DNA of 64,000 nt from Burkholderiales bacterium (GTDB taxonomy: Bacteria > Pseudomonadota > Gammaproteobacteria > Burkholderiales > Burkholderiaceae_C): the NCBI GenBank assembly GCA_019509985.1, contig JAEKLF010000041.1, forward strand, positions 1 to 64,000, in the 5' to 3' direction. This document shows positions 31,199 to 40,688 of the stretch, in pieces. The notes beneath the pieces are model-generated. The model did not search any database, was not told where the DNA came from, and saw nothing but the letters and a program-made list of their open reading frames with translations. Both the position numbers and the translations under genes were made by a program. Within the stretch, counting starts at the first letter, position 1; each line of letters begins with the position of its first letter.

Positions 31199-31205
31199 CC
31201 CGAGC

Positions 31206-31904
31206 TCACTCGATGACGCCGAACAAGGGCCCCAGCTCCCTCAGGTGATCGTTGCGCTCCAGGCGGGGCGAATACAGGCTGGACACGAAACCGTCGAGAT
31301 ACAGCGCGTCCTTGCAGTGCAGCTCGTCGCGGAAGAAGCTGGCGAACTCGTGGAAGGTGACGGGCCGCTCGCTGATGACGAACAGCGCCTGCGAGCCGAG
31401 CGCACAGACGCCGTTGCGGATGTAGCGCGACGCAGACGACGGCCGGAACGCCGGGTTGATCTCGCCGTTCTTCAACAGCATCGGCCCTGACTGCGTGGCG
31501 TGGCGCACGCCGTCGCGCAACTGCGCGTAGTCCGCCGCGTCGACGACCTGCGGACCCTTGGCCGAGATCAGGAACACGCCGTTGGGCTTCAGGAAGAAGT
31601 TGCCTTCGCCGCTGGCCAGGTTCAGCGGCGCGAGCTCGCGGCCGTCGATGACCAGCAGGCCCACCGGACCGGCGTTCGCGTGGAACATGCCGGCGTTCAT
31701 GCCGAAGACGAGTTGCTGGTCCTGGGTCTTCAGCCATGCGGCCAGCCGGTCCAGTCGCCGCAGCGCCCGGCCCCGGTCGTCCTGCCAGAAGAGGCGCAGT
31801 TTCTGGGTCGAGACGTCGACCCGCACGACCGTGAAGAGGCCGTCGCCGGCCCGGCAAGCCAGGCTGGCGAGGCCGAGCAGCAGGGCCAGCAAAGCCCGGT
31901 GCAT
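31206..31904 (-). CDS. Phosphodiester glycosidase family protein (NAGPA/DUF2233)
   Basis: Secreted protein of 232 residues with a signal peptide (MHRALLALLLGLASLACRAG). The phosphodiester glycosidase domain (as in the human uncovering enzyme and bacterial YihX-adjacent DUF2233 proteins) is marked by NAGMFHANAGPVGLLVIDG, FFLKPNGVFLI, GPMLLKNGEIN and DALYLDGFVSSLY. Such enzymes cleave sugar-phosphodiester caps; in bacteria the substrate is unsettled. Stop at 31206; its ATG overlaps the stop of the upstream DUF3820 gene by one base. Confidence 0.85.
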   Translation of the reverse strand: MHRALLALLLGLASLACRAGDGLFTVVRVDVSTQKLRLFWQDDRGRALRRLDRLAAWLKTQDQQLVFGMNAGMFHANAGPVGLLVIDGRELAPLNLASGEGNFFLKPNGVFLISAKGPQVVDAADYAQLRDGVRHATQSGPMLLKNGEINPAFRPSSASRYIRNGVCALGSQALFVISERPVTFHEFASFFRDELHCKDALYLDGFVSSLYSPRLERNDHLRELGPLFGVIE

Positions 31905-32122
31905 CAGCGCGCCCCGCCGCGCAAGGGCCGCAGCAACTCACGCAGCCCGTTGTGATCCATCTCCTGCATCAGCGCCAGCAGCCGGCCGATCTCGCTCTTG
32001 GGAAAGCCTTCGCGAGCGAACCAGTTCAGATAATTGCCGGGCAGGTCGGCAATGACGGTGCCCTTGTGCTTGCCGAAGGGCATCTCGGTGGTCACGAGCT
32101 TGATCAGGTCATCCGGTTGCAT
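31904..32122 (-). CDS. DUF3820 small protein
   Basis: A 72-residue cytoplasmic protein with the DUF3820 signature MPFGKHKGTVIADLPGNYLNWF. The ATG at 32122 begins MQPDDLIK, the usual opening. It overlaps the phosphodiester glycosidase gene by one base (TGATG), so the pair is coupled. DUF3820 proteins have been called quorum-sensing-regulated virulence factors in Pseudomonas annotations; the molecular role is not established. Confidence 0.85.
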   Translation of the reverse strand: MQPDDLIKLVTTEMPFGKHKGTVIADLPGNYLNWFAREGFPKSEIGRLLALMQEMDHNGLRELLRPLRGGAR

Positions 32123-32213
32123 CGGCCCAGTGTGCCAGCGCCGCGCCTGAATGAAGCGAGCCCGGCGGACTCCTGCCGTTGCTGGGCGACGGCAATCTGC
32201 ATCGCCGACCAAC

Positions 32214-33296
32214 TCAAACCCTCGCAGTCAATCCATTCGTCTTGGCCAGCGAGCGCAATGAATCCTTGAGCTTCTCGCAGTACGGCGTCAAAAGGGCAAC
32301 GGCGCCAAATACGATCAACGTGACCGCCAGCACATACGTGGCCCCCGCTTTGTCCAGCGGCAATAGCGCCGCGATGAAGCACAGCATTGGGTAGTGGAGG
32401 AGATACAAAGGAAAGGTCAGGCGTCCGATCCAGCGCGCGAAACGTTCAAACGCCGATGGAATTTTTTCCACGCAGGCCAGGGCCATTTGCGCTCCAACCA
32501 GATGGATTCCAAAGGCAGCGGCCGCGAAATAGTCATTCAGCAGCGGCCGCTGGTAATTCCCGCGCCCGAACTCCAGCGGTATGGGAAGCTGTGGCAGTCG
32601 CCAGACGACAAACGGATAGATCGCCAGCATCGCGCCGCCAATACCGAGCAAGAACAAGCCCAGCCCCAAGTTCTTGCGCCACCGCCGACCCAGCATGTAC
32701 AGCGCAAACCCGCCCCACCAAAGTGGCATCAGCAGGGTGATCGTTGTCCCGGCCAGCACCAAGACGACTATGGCTATGGGCGCCGAAACAAAGGTCGGAG
32801 CGAAGAGGATGAAGCCCGCCAACAGGTAGTAGGTCGCCTCGAAACTCAGGGACCACCAGGGCCCGTTGCTTCCGGGTGAGATGCCACCGAAATTGAAGGC
32901 ATGCCATTCGTTGATCATCAGCATCGAAGGCACGTACCCGGACCAACTTGGCGGCTTCAAGAGCACGCGTTTGCTGGCATAAAAATCCGGCGCCAGCATG
33001 GCCCCCAGGCCGTCCAGGACAAGGGTGACCACAACGGCAATCAACGCGACGGAATACAGGCGCGAAAAGCGGCTTGCCGCGTAGCTCCGCCAGTCACGTT
33101 CCCGCGTTGCCACCACGTGGGCGATGACGTACCCGGACAGCACGAAGAAGATTGCGACAGCAGCATCGCCAAACTGCCCCAAATACCAGGCCGCCGAGCC
33201 TTCAGTGAAGGGCGTGGATAAAAGATGGGCCAGGAACACCGCCGCCGCAGCCATGAAACGAACGACATCGAGATAAACGGACAGCGAGCGGGTCAT
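32214..33296 (-). CDS. Acyltransferase 3 family membrane protein (lower GC)
   Basis: Membrane O-acyltransferase of 360 residues with about ten hydrophobic segments. Family motifs: YLDVVRFMAAAAVFLAH with the active-site His, and GDAAVAIFFVLSGYVIAH. NGPWWSLSFEATYYLLAGF and LYLLHYPMLCF are further family features. Base composition is visibly less GC-rich than the flanks and third positions are more often A or T, which suggests a more recent arrival. It is the third acyltransferase-3 gene in this window (with 6235 and 55541). No sugar-synthesis gene is next to it. It lies 91 bases upstream of DUF3820. Confidence 0.88.
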   Translation of the reverse strand: MTRSLSVYLDVVRFMAAAAVFLAHLLSTPFTEGSAAWYLGQFGDAAVAIFFVLSGYVIAHVVATRERDWRSYAASRFSRLYSVALIAVVVTLVLDGLGAMLAPDFYASKRVLLKPPSWSGYVPSMLMINEWHAFNFGGISPGSNGPWWSLSFEATYYLLAGFILFAPTFVSAPIAIVVLVLAGTTITLLMPLWWGGFALYMLGRRWRKNLGLGLFLLGIGGAMLAIYPFVVWRLPQLPIPLEFGRGNYQRPLLNDYFAAAAFGIHLVGAQMALACVEKIPSAFERFARWIGRLTFPLYLLHYPMLCFIAALLPLDKAGATYVLAVTLIVFGAVALLTPYCEKLKDSLRSLAKTNGLTARV

Positions 33297-33431
33297 GCAA
33301 TAGGCATTGATTCAGAGTTCCACGAACCCTTCGGTGGGTCAAGAACGGAGATGGAAGCGGCGGCATGGTAGCGCCCGATCTCTCGGCACGGGGGGCGCAT
33401 CGCCATCTTGGGCGGGGCCGATGGAGGATCG

Positions 33432-34118
33432 TCAGGTCCTAAGCCGATAACCCACGCCGGCCTCGGTCACCAGCCATTGCGGGCGGTTGGCATCGACCTC
33501 GATCTTCTTGCGCAGATTGGCCATGTGCACGCGCACGTAGTGCACATCCTCGCCGTGGCCCGGGCCCCAGACGGCCTTGAGCAGATGCTGATGCGTCAGC
33601 ACGCGGCCCGGGGCATTGGTCAGTTCCTGCAGCAGGCGGTATTCGATGGGCGTCAGGTGCAGCTCCTCGCCGGCGCGCGTGACGGTGCGCAGCGAGCGGT
33701 CCACGGCCACGTCGCCGAAGCGGAACACCGGGTCGGCCGAACCACTGGCGCCGCCGTGGCGGCGCAGCTGCACGCGCACGCGGGCCAGCAGCTCGGACAC
33801 GCCGAAGGGCTTGACCAGGTAGTCATCGGCGCCAGCGTCCAGCGCCTGCACCTTGCGCTCCTCGCCCTCACGCGCCGACAGCACGAGGATGGGCGCCTGC
33901 GACCAGCCGCGGAACTCGCGGATGAAATCCAGGCCGTCGCCGTCTGGCAGGCCCAGATCCAGCACGACCAGCTCGGGCCGGCGCGTGGCCGAGTCGATCA
34001 GGCCGCGCTGCAGCGTGGCGGCCTCGAAGACCTCCAGGCCCTCGCTCTCCAGCGCCATGCGCACGAAACGGCGGATCTCCGGCTCGTCCTCGATCATCAA
34101 CACGCGTGCGGCGCCCAC
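33432..34118 (-). CDS. kdpE: KdpE response regulator
   Basis: Cytoplasmic OmpR/PhoB-type response regulator of 228 residues that activates the kdp operon. Receiver: acidic pair near residues 10-12 (IEDEPEIRRF), phospho-acceptor Asp54 (VVLDLGLPDGDGLDF), conserved Lys in YLVKPFG. Winged-helix DNA-binding domain: LTPIEYRLLQELTNAPGRVLTHQHLL and the VRVHMANLRKKIE recognition helix. The start is taken as GTG at 34118, 14 bases past the kdpD stop. Without that start a GTG a few codons later is the alternative. It is the last gene of the operon. Confidence 0.95.
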   Translation of the reverse strand: MGAARVLMIEDEPEIRRFVRMALESEGLEVFEAATLQRGLIDSATRRPELVVLDLGLPDGDGLDFIREFRGWSQAPILVLSAREGEERKVQALDAGADDYLVKPFGVSELLARVRVQLRRHGGASGSADPVFRFGDVAVDRSLRTVTRAGEELHLTPIEYRLLQELTNAPGRVLTHQHLLKAVWGPGHGEDVHYVRVHMANLRKKIEVDANRPQWLVTEAGVGYRLRT

Positions 34119-34131
34119 CCTCGGTTTCTCC

Positions 34132-36801
34132 CTATTCCGGTGGCTCGCCCAAAGGCAGTTCAACGCGAACGCAGGCGCCGCCGGTCGGCACATTGTGGGC
34201 GCTGATGCGTCCGCCATGCGCCTCGACGATGGCCTTGCAGATGGCCAGGCCCAGGCCGACGCCGGGCGTGGCGCTCTCGCGGTCGCCGCGCTCGAATTTG
34301 TCGAAGAGCTTTTCCTCGCGACCGGCCGGGAAACCGGGGCCTGAGTCGCTGACGTCGATCTCGACCTGCCGCCCCGCCGCGCGCGCCGCCACACGGATGG
34401 GGCCGCCCGGCGGCGTGTACTTGACGGCGTTCTCCAGCAGGTTGACGAGCACACGCTCGATCAGCACCGCGTCCAGCTCCACCAGCGGCAGCTCGGCCGG
34501 CAGATCCACGGCCACCTCGCGCCCGGCTAGCACCTCGTCCAGGCTGGCGAGCGCGCTGCCCACCACCTCCTGCAGCGGCAGCCAGTGGCGGTTGAGCTGC
34601 ACGGCACCGGACTGCAGCCGCGCCATGTCCAGCAGGTTGGCCACCAGCGCGCTCATGCGCAGCGCGGAGCGGCGCATCGCGTCGGCCACGTCGGCTTGCG
34701 GCGCGTTCAGCGGCGTGAGCTTGAGCGCATCGGCCAGGCCGACGAGGGCGGCCAGCGGCGTGCGCAGGTCGTGCGAGATGGCCGTCAGCAGCGAGTTGCG
34801 CAGGCGCTCGCTCTCGATCTGCAATGTGCTCTGCTGCGCGACCTCGATGTAGTGGATGCGCTCCAGCGAGATGGCCAGCAGCGCCGCGCAGGTGTCCAGC
34901 AGCTCACGGGCCTCGGGCGACCAGCGCCGGCCGGTCCCTTCCACGGCCAGCACGCCGCGCAGGCGCATCGGCGCGGTCAGCGGCAGCATCAGGCAGGGGC
35001 TCGCAGGCAGGGTGTCTGTGCCCTGCCCTGCTGCCTGGGCATGGTCGAAGGCCCATTGGGCGACGCCGAGATCGGGCTGGGCACTGGCGCCAGGCAACAC
35101 GGTCAGCACCTCGTGGCCGGGCGCGTTGCCCAGCGGTGGCGCCAGCACGGCGGATGCGACGCCGAATTCCGCGCGCAGGAAGCGCGTGCCGATCTCGGCG
35201 ACCTGCTCGGGCACCAGCGCCGCGCCCAGGTCGCGCGACATCGCGTAGAGCCCGCGCACGCGGCGCTCGCGCTCCCGGGCGGCGCGCGCCTGCGCCTGCA
35301 GCCCGGCCGCGAGCTGGCCGACGACGAGGCCCACCAGCAGCAGCACGCCGAAGGTGACGAGGTATTGCGCGTCACCCACGGCGAAGGACCAGCGTGGCTC
35401 GACGAAGACGAAGTCAAAGGCCGCCACCCCCAACAACGCCGTCAACGCGGCCGGCGCGCGGCCGAACCACAGCGCGACGCCGACGACGTTGAGCAGGTAG
35501 AGCATCGCGATGTTGGTAGGCGCGATGAAGCTCAGCAACAGCTGGGCGATCAAGGTCGTCAGCGCGACGCCAGCCAGCGACGCCGCATAGCCGCGCAGCG
35601 TGTGCGACGCGATCAGGCCGGGCGGCACCGGCGGGCCGGGCTCGCTCGCACGCATCGTCGTCGGCAACGCGACCTGCAGCACGTCCATCTCGTCAGCCAG
35701 GTGGTTCAGCGCCTCGGCCAGCGTGGGCCGGCCGGGCCAGCGCCAGGCGCGCTCACGGCGGCCGACGACGAGGCGGGCCAGGTTGTGCTCGCGCGCATAG
35801 CCCACCAGCGCGCGGGCCACCTCGGGCGCCGACAGCTCGGCCGTGCGCGCGCCCAGGCTCTGCGCCAGCTCCAGCGTGCGCTGCACGCGCTGGCGCGCCG
35901 CCTCGCTCAACCCGTGTGCCGTCTGCACGTGCACGGCATGCCAGTCCAGCCCGAGCTGCTGGGCCAGGCGCGCGGCGCTGCGCACGACCTTGTCGCTGGC
36001 CGCGCCCGGTCCGACACAGGCGAGCAGCGACTCGCGGTTGGGCCACACCGTGCCGGCGCTGTGCTCGCGCCGGTAGGCCTGCATCTGGTCGTCCACGCGG
36101 TCGGCCGTGCGGCGCAGCGCCAGCTCGCGCAACGCCAGCAGGTTGCCCTTGCGGAAGAAGTTCCTGGCCGCGCGCTCGGCCTGCTGCGGCAGGTAGACCT
36201 TGCCTTCCTTGAGCCGCTGCAGCAGCTCGTCGGGCGGCAGGTCGACGACGACGACCTCGTCGGCATCGTCAAAAACCCTGTCGGGCAGCGTCTCCCAGAC
36301 GCGGATGCCGGTGATGCCGCCGACGACGTCGTTCAGGCTTTCCAGGTGCTGCACGTTCAGCGTCGTCCAGACCTCCACGCCTGCCTCGCGCAGTTCCTGC
36401 GCGTCCTGCCAGCGCTTGGCGTGGCGTGAGCCGGGGGCGTTGCTGTGGGCCAGTTCATCCAGCAGCAGCACGCCGCCGGGCTGCTCGCGGCTCCAGGCCA
36501 GGGCTGCATCGAGGTCGAACTCGCGCAACGTCTGGCCCCGGTGGGCCACGTCCTTCAGCGCCAGCCGCGGCAGGTCGCGGGCTATTGTCTCGGTGTCGGC
36601 GCGGCCATGGGTCTCGACGACGCCGACGCGCACCGCCCTGCCCTGCAGCTGCGCAGCGTGGGCGGCGGCCAACATCGCGAAGGTCTTGCCGACACCGGCG
36701 TTGGCGCCGAAGAAGATCTTCAGCCGGCCACGCCGTGCCGCCGCATCGTCGCGCTGCAGCCGCGCCAGCAGCGCGTCAGGGTCGGGCCGGGCGTCGGTCA
36801 C
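34132..36801 (-). CDS. kdpD: KdpD osmosensitive K+ sensor histidine kinase
   Basis: Inner-membrane sensor kinase of 889 residues that responds to K+ limitation or turgor and controls KdpE. Order: N-terminal KdpD domain with Walker A-like GANAGVGKT, Usp-like domain, a four-helix membrane block (about residues 440-540), GAF-like region, HisKA with His677 (ISHDLRTPLAALVG), HATPase_c with DSGPGF and GLGLAI boxes. The start chosen is GTG at 36801 (VTDARPDPDALLARLQRDD); an earlier start at 36900 adds a less family-like stretch. It is separated from kdpC by corA. Confidence 0.95.
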   Translation of the reverse strand: MTDARPDPDALLARLQRDDAAARRGRLKIFFGANAGVGKTFAMLAAAHAAQLQGRAVRVGVVETHGRADTETIARDLPRLALKDVAHRGQTLREFDLDAALAWSREQPGGVLLLDELAHSNAPGSRHAKRWQDAQELREAGVEVWTTLNVQHLESLNDVVGGITGIRVWETLPDRVFDDADEVVVVDLPPDELLQRLKEGKVYLPQQAERAARNFFRKGNLLALRELALRRTADRVDDQMQAYRREHSAGTVWPNRESLLACVGPGAASDKVVRSAARLAQQLGLDWHAVHVQTAHGLSEAARQRVQRTLELAQSLGARTAELSAPEVARALVGYAREHNLARLVVGRRERAWRWPGRPTLAEALNHLADEMDVLQVALPTTMRASEPGPPVPPGLIASHTLRGYAASLAGVALTTLIAQLLLSFIAPTNIAMLYLLNVVGVALWFGRAPAALTALLGVAAFDFVFVEPRWSFAVGDAQYLVTFGVLLLVGLVVGQLAAGLQAQARAARERERRVRGLYAMSRDLGAALVPEQVAEIGTRFLRAEFGVASAVLAPPLGNAPGHEVLTVLPGASAQPDLGVAQWAFDHAQAAGQGTDTLPASPCLMLPLTAPMRLRGVLAVEGTGRRWSPEARELLDTCAALLAISLERIHYIEVAQQSTLQIESERLRNSLLTAISHDLRTPLAALVGLADALKLTPLNAPQADVADAMRRSALRMSALVANLLDMARLQSGAVQLNRHWLPLQEVVGSALASLDEVLAGREVAVDLPAELPLVELDAVLIERVLVNLLENAVKYTPPGGPIRVAARAAGRQVEIDVSDSGPGFPAGREEKLFDKFERGDRESATPGVGLGLAICKAIVEAHGGRISAHNVPTGGACVRVELPLGEPPE

Positions 36802-36872
36802 AACCCGGATCCGGCAGTTGGGTGCGCCCGAGGGGCTGACGAGGCGGGTCGCAGGCAAGGCGCGATGACGCC

Positions 36873-36888
36873 GTGGGCTCGCGCCCAC
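36873..36888 (-). promoter_or_regulatory. Small hairpin between corA and kdpD
   Basis: GTGGGC at 36873-36878 and GCCCAC at 36883-36888 form a 6-bp stem with a 4-base loop in the 157-base gap between corA (stop at 36959) and kdpD. It could be a weak attenuator or mRNA-stability element; a T-run is absent and the function is inferred. Confidence 0.3.
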
Positions 36889-36958
36889 AAGGAGGAGCAA
36901 CGCCGCCGGCGGCCAGCAGCGCCAGCCCGGCGGGCGTGCCCGACTGGTGGGTCTGGGT

Positions 36959-37930
36959 TCATAGCCACTTCAAGCGCTTGAAGCGCCAGTAGAGCGCGCT
37001 GCTGACGAGCACGATGGCGCCCAGTGCCATCGGGTAGCCGAAGCTCCACTTCAGCTCGGGCATGGTCTCGAAGTTCATGCCCCAGATGCCGGCCAGCGCG
37101 GTGGAGGCGGCAAAGATGGCGGCCCAGGCCGCCAGGCGCTTGGTGACCAGCGACTCATCGATGGTGACCAGCGTCAGGTTGACCTGCGTCGCTGCGATGA
37201 TGGTTTCACGGGCCGCATCGATGCTGGCCTGGATGCGCAGCAGGTGGTCATAGACATCGCGGAAATAGTCCTGCAAGGCCTTGCAGACGACCGGCACGCG
37301 GCCGCCATGCAGCTTGGCCGTCACCTCCAGCAGCGGCGTGACGGCATGGCGCAGCGTGGCCAGGCGCTGCTTCAACGCGAACAGTCGCTGCACGACGGAC
37401 TGGCGGTCCTGGTGGGGCTGGAACATGGTCTCTTCGAGCTGCTCCAGCTCGGCCTCGACCGCATCGATGAGCGGAAAGTAGCGGTCCACGACCGCGTCCA
37501 TCAACGCATAGAAGACGAAGCCCGGCCCCTGGCGCAGCAGATGCGGCTCGCGCTCGGCACGCCCGCGCACACCGAGGAAGCCCTGCTGGCTGTTGTGCCG
37601 CACCGAGACGATGAAGCGCGGCCCGACGAAGACATGCACCTCGCCCACCTGCAGGTCGCCCTCGGGCCCGGCTTCGAGCAGGTGCATCGCGGCGAACAGC
37701 ATGTCGCCGTACTCCTCCACCTTGGGCCGCTGATGGCCCTTGCGCGCGTCCTCGACGGCCAGCGGCGGCAGGTTGAGCTCGCGTTGCAGCAAATTCAGCT
37801 CGTCATCGCCCGGGTCGCGCAGCGCGATCCACACGAAGCCGGACTGGCGCTCCAGCGCCTCGGACACGCCTTCCAGCCCAGGCTCGGCCACGATGCGGCC
37901 ATCGTCGTACACGGCACTGTTGATCAGCAT
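36959..37930 (-). CDS. corA: CorA family Mg2+/Co2+ transporter
   Basis: Inner-membrane divalent-cation channel of 323 residues. A long cytoplasmic domain (coiled coils around DAVEAELEQLEETMFQPHQD) is followed by two C-terminal membrane helices; the ion-selectivity motif GMN appears in AGIWGMNFETMPELKW, and the protein ends RFKRLKWL. It lies between kdpC and kdpD, same strand, 41 bases after kdpC. That is not the usual kdp order, and it places Mg2+ or other cation uptake in the same transcription unit as the K+ pump and its regulators. Confidence 0.94.
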   Translation of the reverse strand: MLINSAVYDDGRIVAEPGLEGVSEALERQSGFVWIALRDPGDDELNLLQRELNLPPLAVEDARKGHQRPKVEEYGDMLFAAMHLLEAGPEGDLQVGEVHVFVGPRFIVSVRHNSQQGFLGVRGRAEREPHLLRQGPGFVFYALMDAVVDRYFPLIDAVEAELEQLEETMFQPHQDRQSVVQRLFALKQRLATLRHAVTPLLEVTAKLHGGRVPVVCKALQDYFRDVYDHLLRIQASIDAARETIIAATQVNLTLVTIDESLVTKRLAAWAAIFAASTALAGIWGMNFETMPELKWSFGYPMALGAIVLVSSALYWRFKRLKWL

Positions 37931-37971
37931 GGCTCTCTGCGCGAAGTCATCGTGCAGTCATCCTCGCATGC

Positions 37972-38547
37972 CTACCGCGGGAGGGCGTCCAGCGCGAGAT
38001 TGAGGGCCAGCACGTTCACGCGCGGTTCGCCAACGAAGCCCAGCCAGCGGCCTTCGGTGTGCTGCTCCACGAGGGCCTGCACGCGCTCGACCGGCAGGCC
38101 TCGCACGCGGGCGATGCGGGCGAGCTGGTAGTCGGCTGCGGCGCGGCTGATGTGCGGATCCAGCCCGCTGGCCGAGGTCGTCACGAGGTCGACGGGCACG
38201 GCCGCCTGGTTGCCCGGGTCGGCCGCGCGCAAGGCCTCGACGCGAGCCTTGACCGCGACGGTCAGGGCCGGTGCCGTCGGCGCGAGGTTGGAGCCGCCCG
38301 AGTTGGCCGCGTTGTAGGGCATGGGGCCGGTGGCCGACGGGCGGCTCCAGAAGTGGCCGGGGTCGGTGAAGGTCTGGCCGATCAGCTCGGAGCCGACGGG
38401 TTTGCCGTCCTTGGCGACGAGGCTGCCGTTGGCCGCGTGAGGGAACACGGTCTGCGCGACGCCGGTGACGACGAGCGGATAGGCAATGCCGGTGATGAGG
38501 CTGAACAGCACAAAGAGCGTCAGCGCGGGGCGGAGCTGGGTATTCAT
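37972..38547 (-). CDS. kdpC: KdpC, potassium-transporting ATPase subunit C
   Basis: Single-span inner-membrane subunit of the KdpFABC high-affinity K+ pump, 191 residues. An N-terminal transmembrane helix ([21 protein letters not shown]) leads into the periplasmic domain with [15 protein letters not shown] and NSGGSN motifs. It starts five bases after kdpB ends, so the two are coupled. It is followed by corA. Confidence 0.97.
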   Translation of the reverse strand: MNTQLRPALTLFVLFSLITGIAYPLVVTGVAQTVFPHAANGSLVAKDGKPVGSELIGQTFTDPGHFWSRPSATGPMPYNAANSGGSNLAPTAPALTVAVKARVEALRAADPGNQAAVPVDLVTTSASGLDPHISRAAADYQLARIARVRGLPVERVQALVEQHTEGRWLGFVGEPRVNVLALNLALDALPR

Positions 38548-38552
38548 GGCGT

Positions 38553-40688
38553 TCAGACCAGGTGAAAGGCGACGAGCAGCAGGTCGATGGCCTTGATGCC
38601 GATGAAGGGCACGATGACGCCGCCCAAGCCGTAGACCAGCAGGTTGCGGCGCAGCAGGGCCGCGGCGCCGATGGCGCGGTAGCGCACGCCCTTCAGGGCC
38701 AGCGGGATCAGCACGACGATGATCAGTGCATTGAAGATGACCGCGCTCAGGATGGCCGAGTTGGGGCTGGCCAGGCGCATGACGTTCAGCGCGGCCAGTT
38801 GCGGATAGGTCGACACGAAGGCGGCCGGCAGCACGGCGAAGTACTTGGCCAGGTCGTTGGCGATGCTGAAGGTCGTCAGCGAGCCGCGGGTCATCAGCAT
38901 CTGCTTGCCGGTCTCGACGACCTCGATGAGCTTGGTCGGGTTGCTGTCCAGGTCGACCATGTTGCCGGCCTCTTTCGCAGCCTGCGTGCCGGTGTTCATC
39001 GCGACGGCCACGTCGGCCTGGGCCAGCGCGGGCGCGTCGTTGGTGCCGTCGCCCGTCATGGCCACGAGACGGCCCTGGGCCTGGTGCTCGCGGATCAGCG
39101 TCAGCTTGGCTTCGGGCGTGGCCTCGGCGAGAAAATCATCCACGCCGGCCTCGGCGGCAATGGCGGCGGCCGTCAGTCGGTTGTCGCCGGTGACCATGAT
39201 CGTCTTGATGCCCATGCGGCGCAGCTGGGCGAAGCGCTCCTTGATGCCGGGCTTGACGATGTCCTTGAGCTCGACGACGCCCAGCACCTGGGCATTGTCG
39301 GCGACGACCAGCGGCGTGCTGCCGCGGCGACCGGCCTCGTCCACCTTGGCCTGCACGCTGGCGGACCAGCGGCCGCCCAGCGCCTCGACGTGCGCACGCA
39401 CCGCGCTTCCGGCGCCCTTGCGGATCTGGCGCGCGCCAAGGTCGACACCGCTCATGCGCGTCTGCGCCGTGAAGGGCACGAAGAGGCTCTGCTCCATCGC
39501 CGCTGGCTTTGCGTCGAACTTGCGGTCGGCCAGCGCGACGATGCTTCGGCCTTCGGGCGTCTCGTCGGCGATCGAGGCCAGACGTGCCGCCTCGGCCAGC
39601 TGGGCTTCGCTGGCACCGTCCACGGGCCAGAAGGCATCGGCCTGGCGATTGCCCAGCGTGATGGTGCCGGTCTTGTCCAGCAACAGCACATCGACGTCAC
39701 CGGCCGCCTCGACGGCACGGCCCGAGGTGGCGATGACGTTGGCCTGCAGCATGCGGCTCATGCCGGCCACGCCGACGGCCGACAGCAGACCGGCGATGGT
39801 GGTCGGGATCAGGCAGACGAGCAGCGCGACGAGCACGACAAGGCTGACCGGCCGGCCAGCGCCCGCCACGGCCACGCTGAACTGCGAGAACGGCAGCAAC
39901 GTGGCGCAGACGCCCAGGAACACCAGGGTCAGCGCGACCAGCAGGATGGTCAGCGCGATCTCGTTGGGTGTGCGCTTGCGTTGCGCGCCCTCGACCATCG
40001 CGATCATGCGGTCGACGAAGGTCTCGCCCGGGTTCACGGCCACGCGGGCGACGACCCAGTCGGACAGCACACGGGTGCCGCCGGTCAGCGCCGAGAAGTC
40101 GCCGCCGCTCTCGCGGATGACGGGGGCCGATTCGCCGGTGATGGCGCTTTCGTCCACCGACGCGACACCCTCGATGACCTCGGCGTCCGCCGGGACGACA
40201 TCGCCGGCCACGATCAGCACGACCTCGCCCTTGCGCAGCGTGCCCGCCTCGCGCGGATGCCATTGCAGGGACTCGCGCGCGACACCGGGCTTCCAGCCTT
40301 CGGCGACCTTGGCCCAGGTTTCCTTCTTGAGCCCGCGCAGCGACGCGGCCTGCGCTTTGCTGCGGCCCTCGGCCAGCGCCTCGGCGAAGTTGGCGAACAG
40401 CACGGTGAACCACAGCCACACGGTCACCGCGACGACGAAGCCGTTGGGTTGGGCGATGGACAGCGCCGTCGTCAGCAGGCTGCCCAGGTAGACGACGAAC
40501 ATCACCGGGTTGCGCAGTTGCGTGCGCGGATCCAGCTTGCGCAAGGCGTCGACCAGGGCCGAACGGGTCAGCGCCGGGTCGAGCAGGGAAAAACCAGCGC
40601 GGGTCTCAAGAGAGCGACGGGCCGCTCCCGAGCTCTCTTGACCCCCTTGGGGGGCCTGGCGTGCAGCGACAGGTTTGGGGGCGTTCAT
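38553..40688 (-). CDS. kdpB: KdpB, P-type ATPase subunit
   Basis: Catalytic P-type ATPase subunit of the Kdp pump, 711 residues. The phospho-acceptor Asp338 is in [18 protein letters not shown]-like actuator motif [22 protein letters not shown] and [12 protein letters not shown] hinge motifs are all present, with about seven membrane helices. The N-terminus carries an extra, basic 40-residue stretch. The ATG at 40688 overlaps the kdpA stop by four bases. Confidence 0.98.
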   Translation of the reverse strand: MNAPKPVAARQAPQGGQESSGAARRSLETRAGFSLLDPALTRSALVDALRKLDPRTQLRNPVMFVVYLGSLLTTALSIAQPNGFVVAVTVWLWFTVLFANFAEALAEGRSKAQAASLRGLKKETWAKVAEGWKPGVARESLQWHPREAGTLRKGEVVLIVAGDVVPADAEVIEGVASVDESAITGESAPVIRESGGDFSALTGGTRVLSDWVVARVAVNPGETFVDRMIAMVEGAQRKRTPNEIALTILLVALTLVFLGVCATLLPFSQFSVAVAGAGRPVSLVVLVALLVCLIPTTIAGLLSAVGVAGMSRMLQANVIATSGRAVEAAGDVDVLLLDKTGTITLGNRQADAFWPVDGASEAQLAEAARLASIADETPEGRSIVALADRKFDAKPAAMEQSLFVPFTAQTRMSGVDLGARQIRKGAGSAVRAHVEALGGRWSASVQAKVDEAGRRGSTPLVVADNAQVLGVVELKDIVKPGIKERFAQLRRMGIKTIMVTGDNRLTAAAIAAEAGVDDFLAEATPEAKLTLIREHQAQGRLVAMTGDGTNDAPALAQADVAVAMNTGTQAAKEAGNMVDLDSNPTKLIEVVETGKQMLMTRGSLTTFSIANDLAKYFAVLPAAFVSTYPQLAALNVMRLASPNSAILSAVIFNALIIVVLIPLALKGVRYRAIGAAALLRRNLLVYGLGGVIVPFIGIKAIDLLLVAFHLV

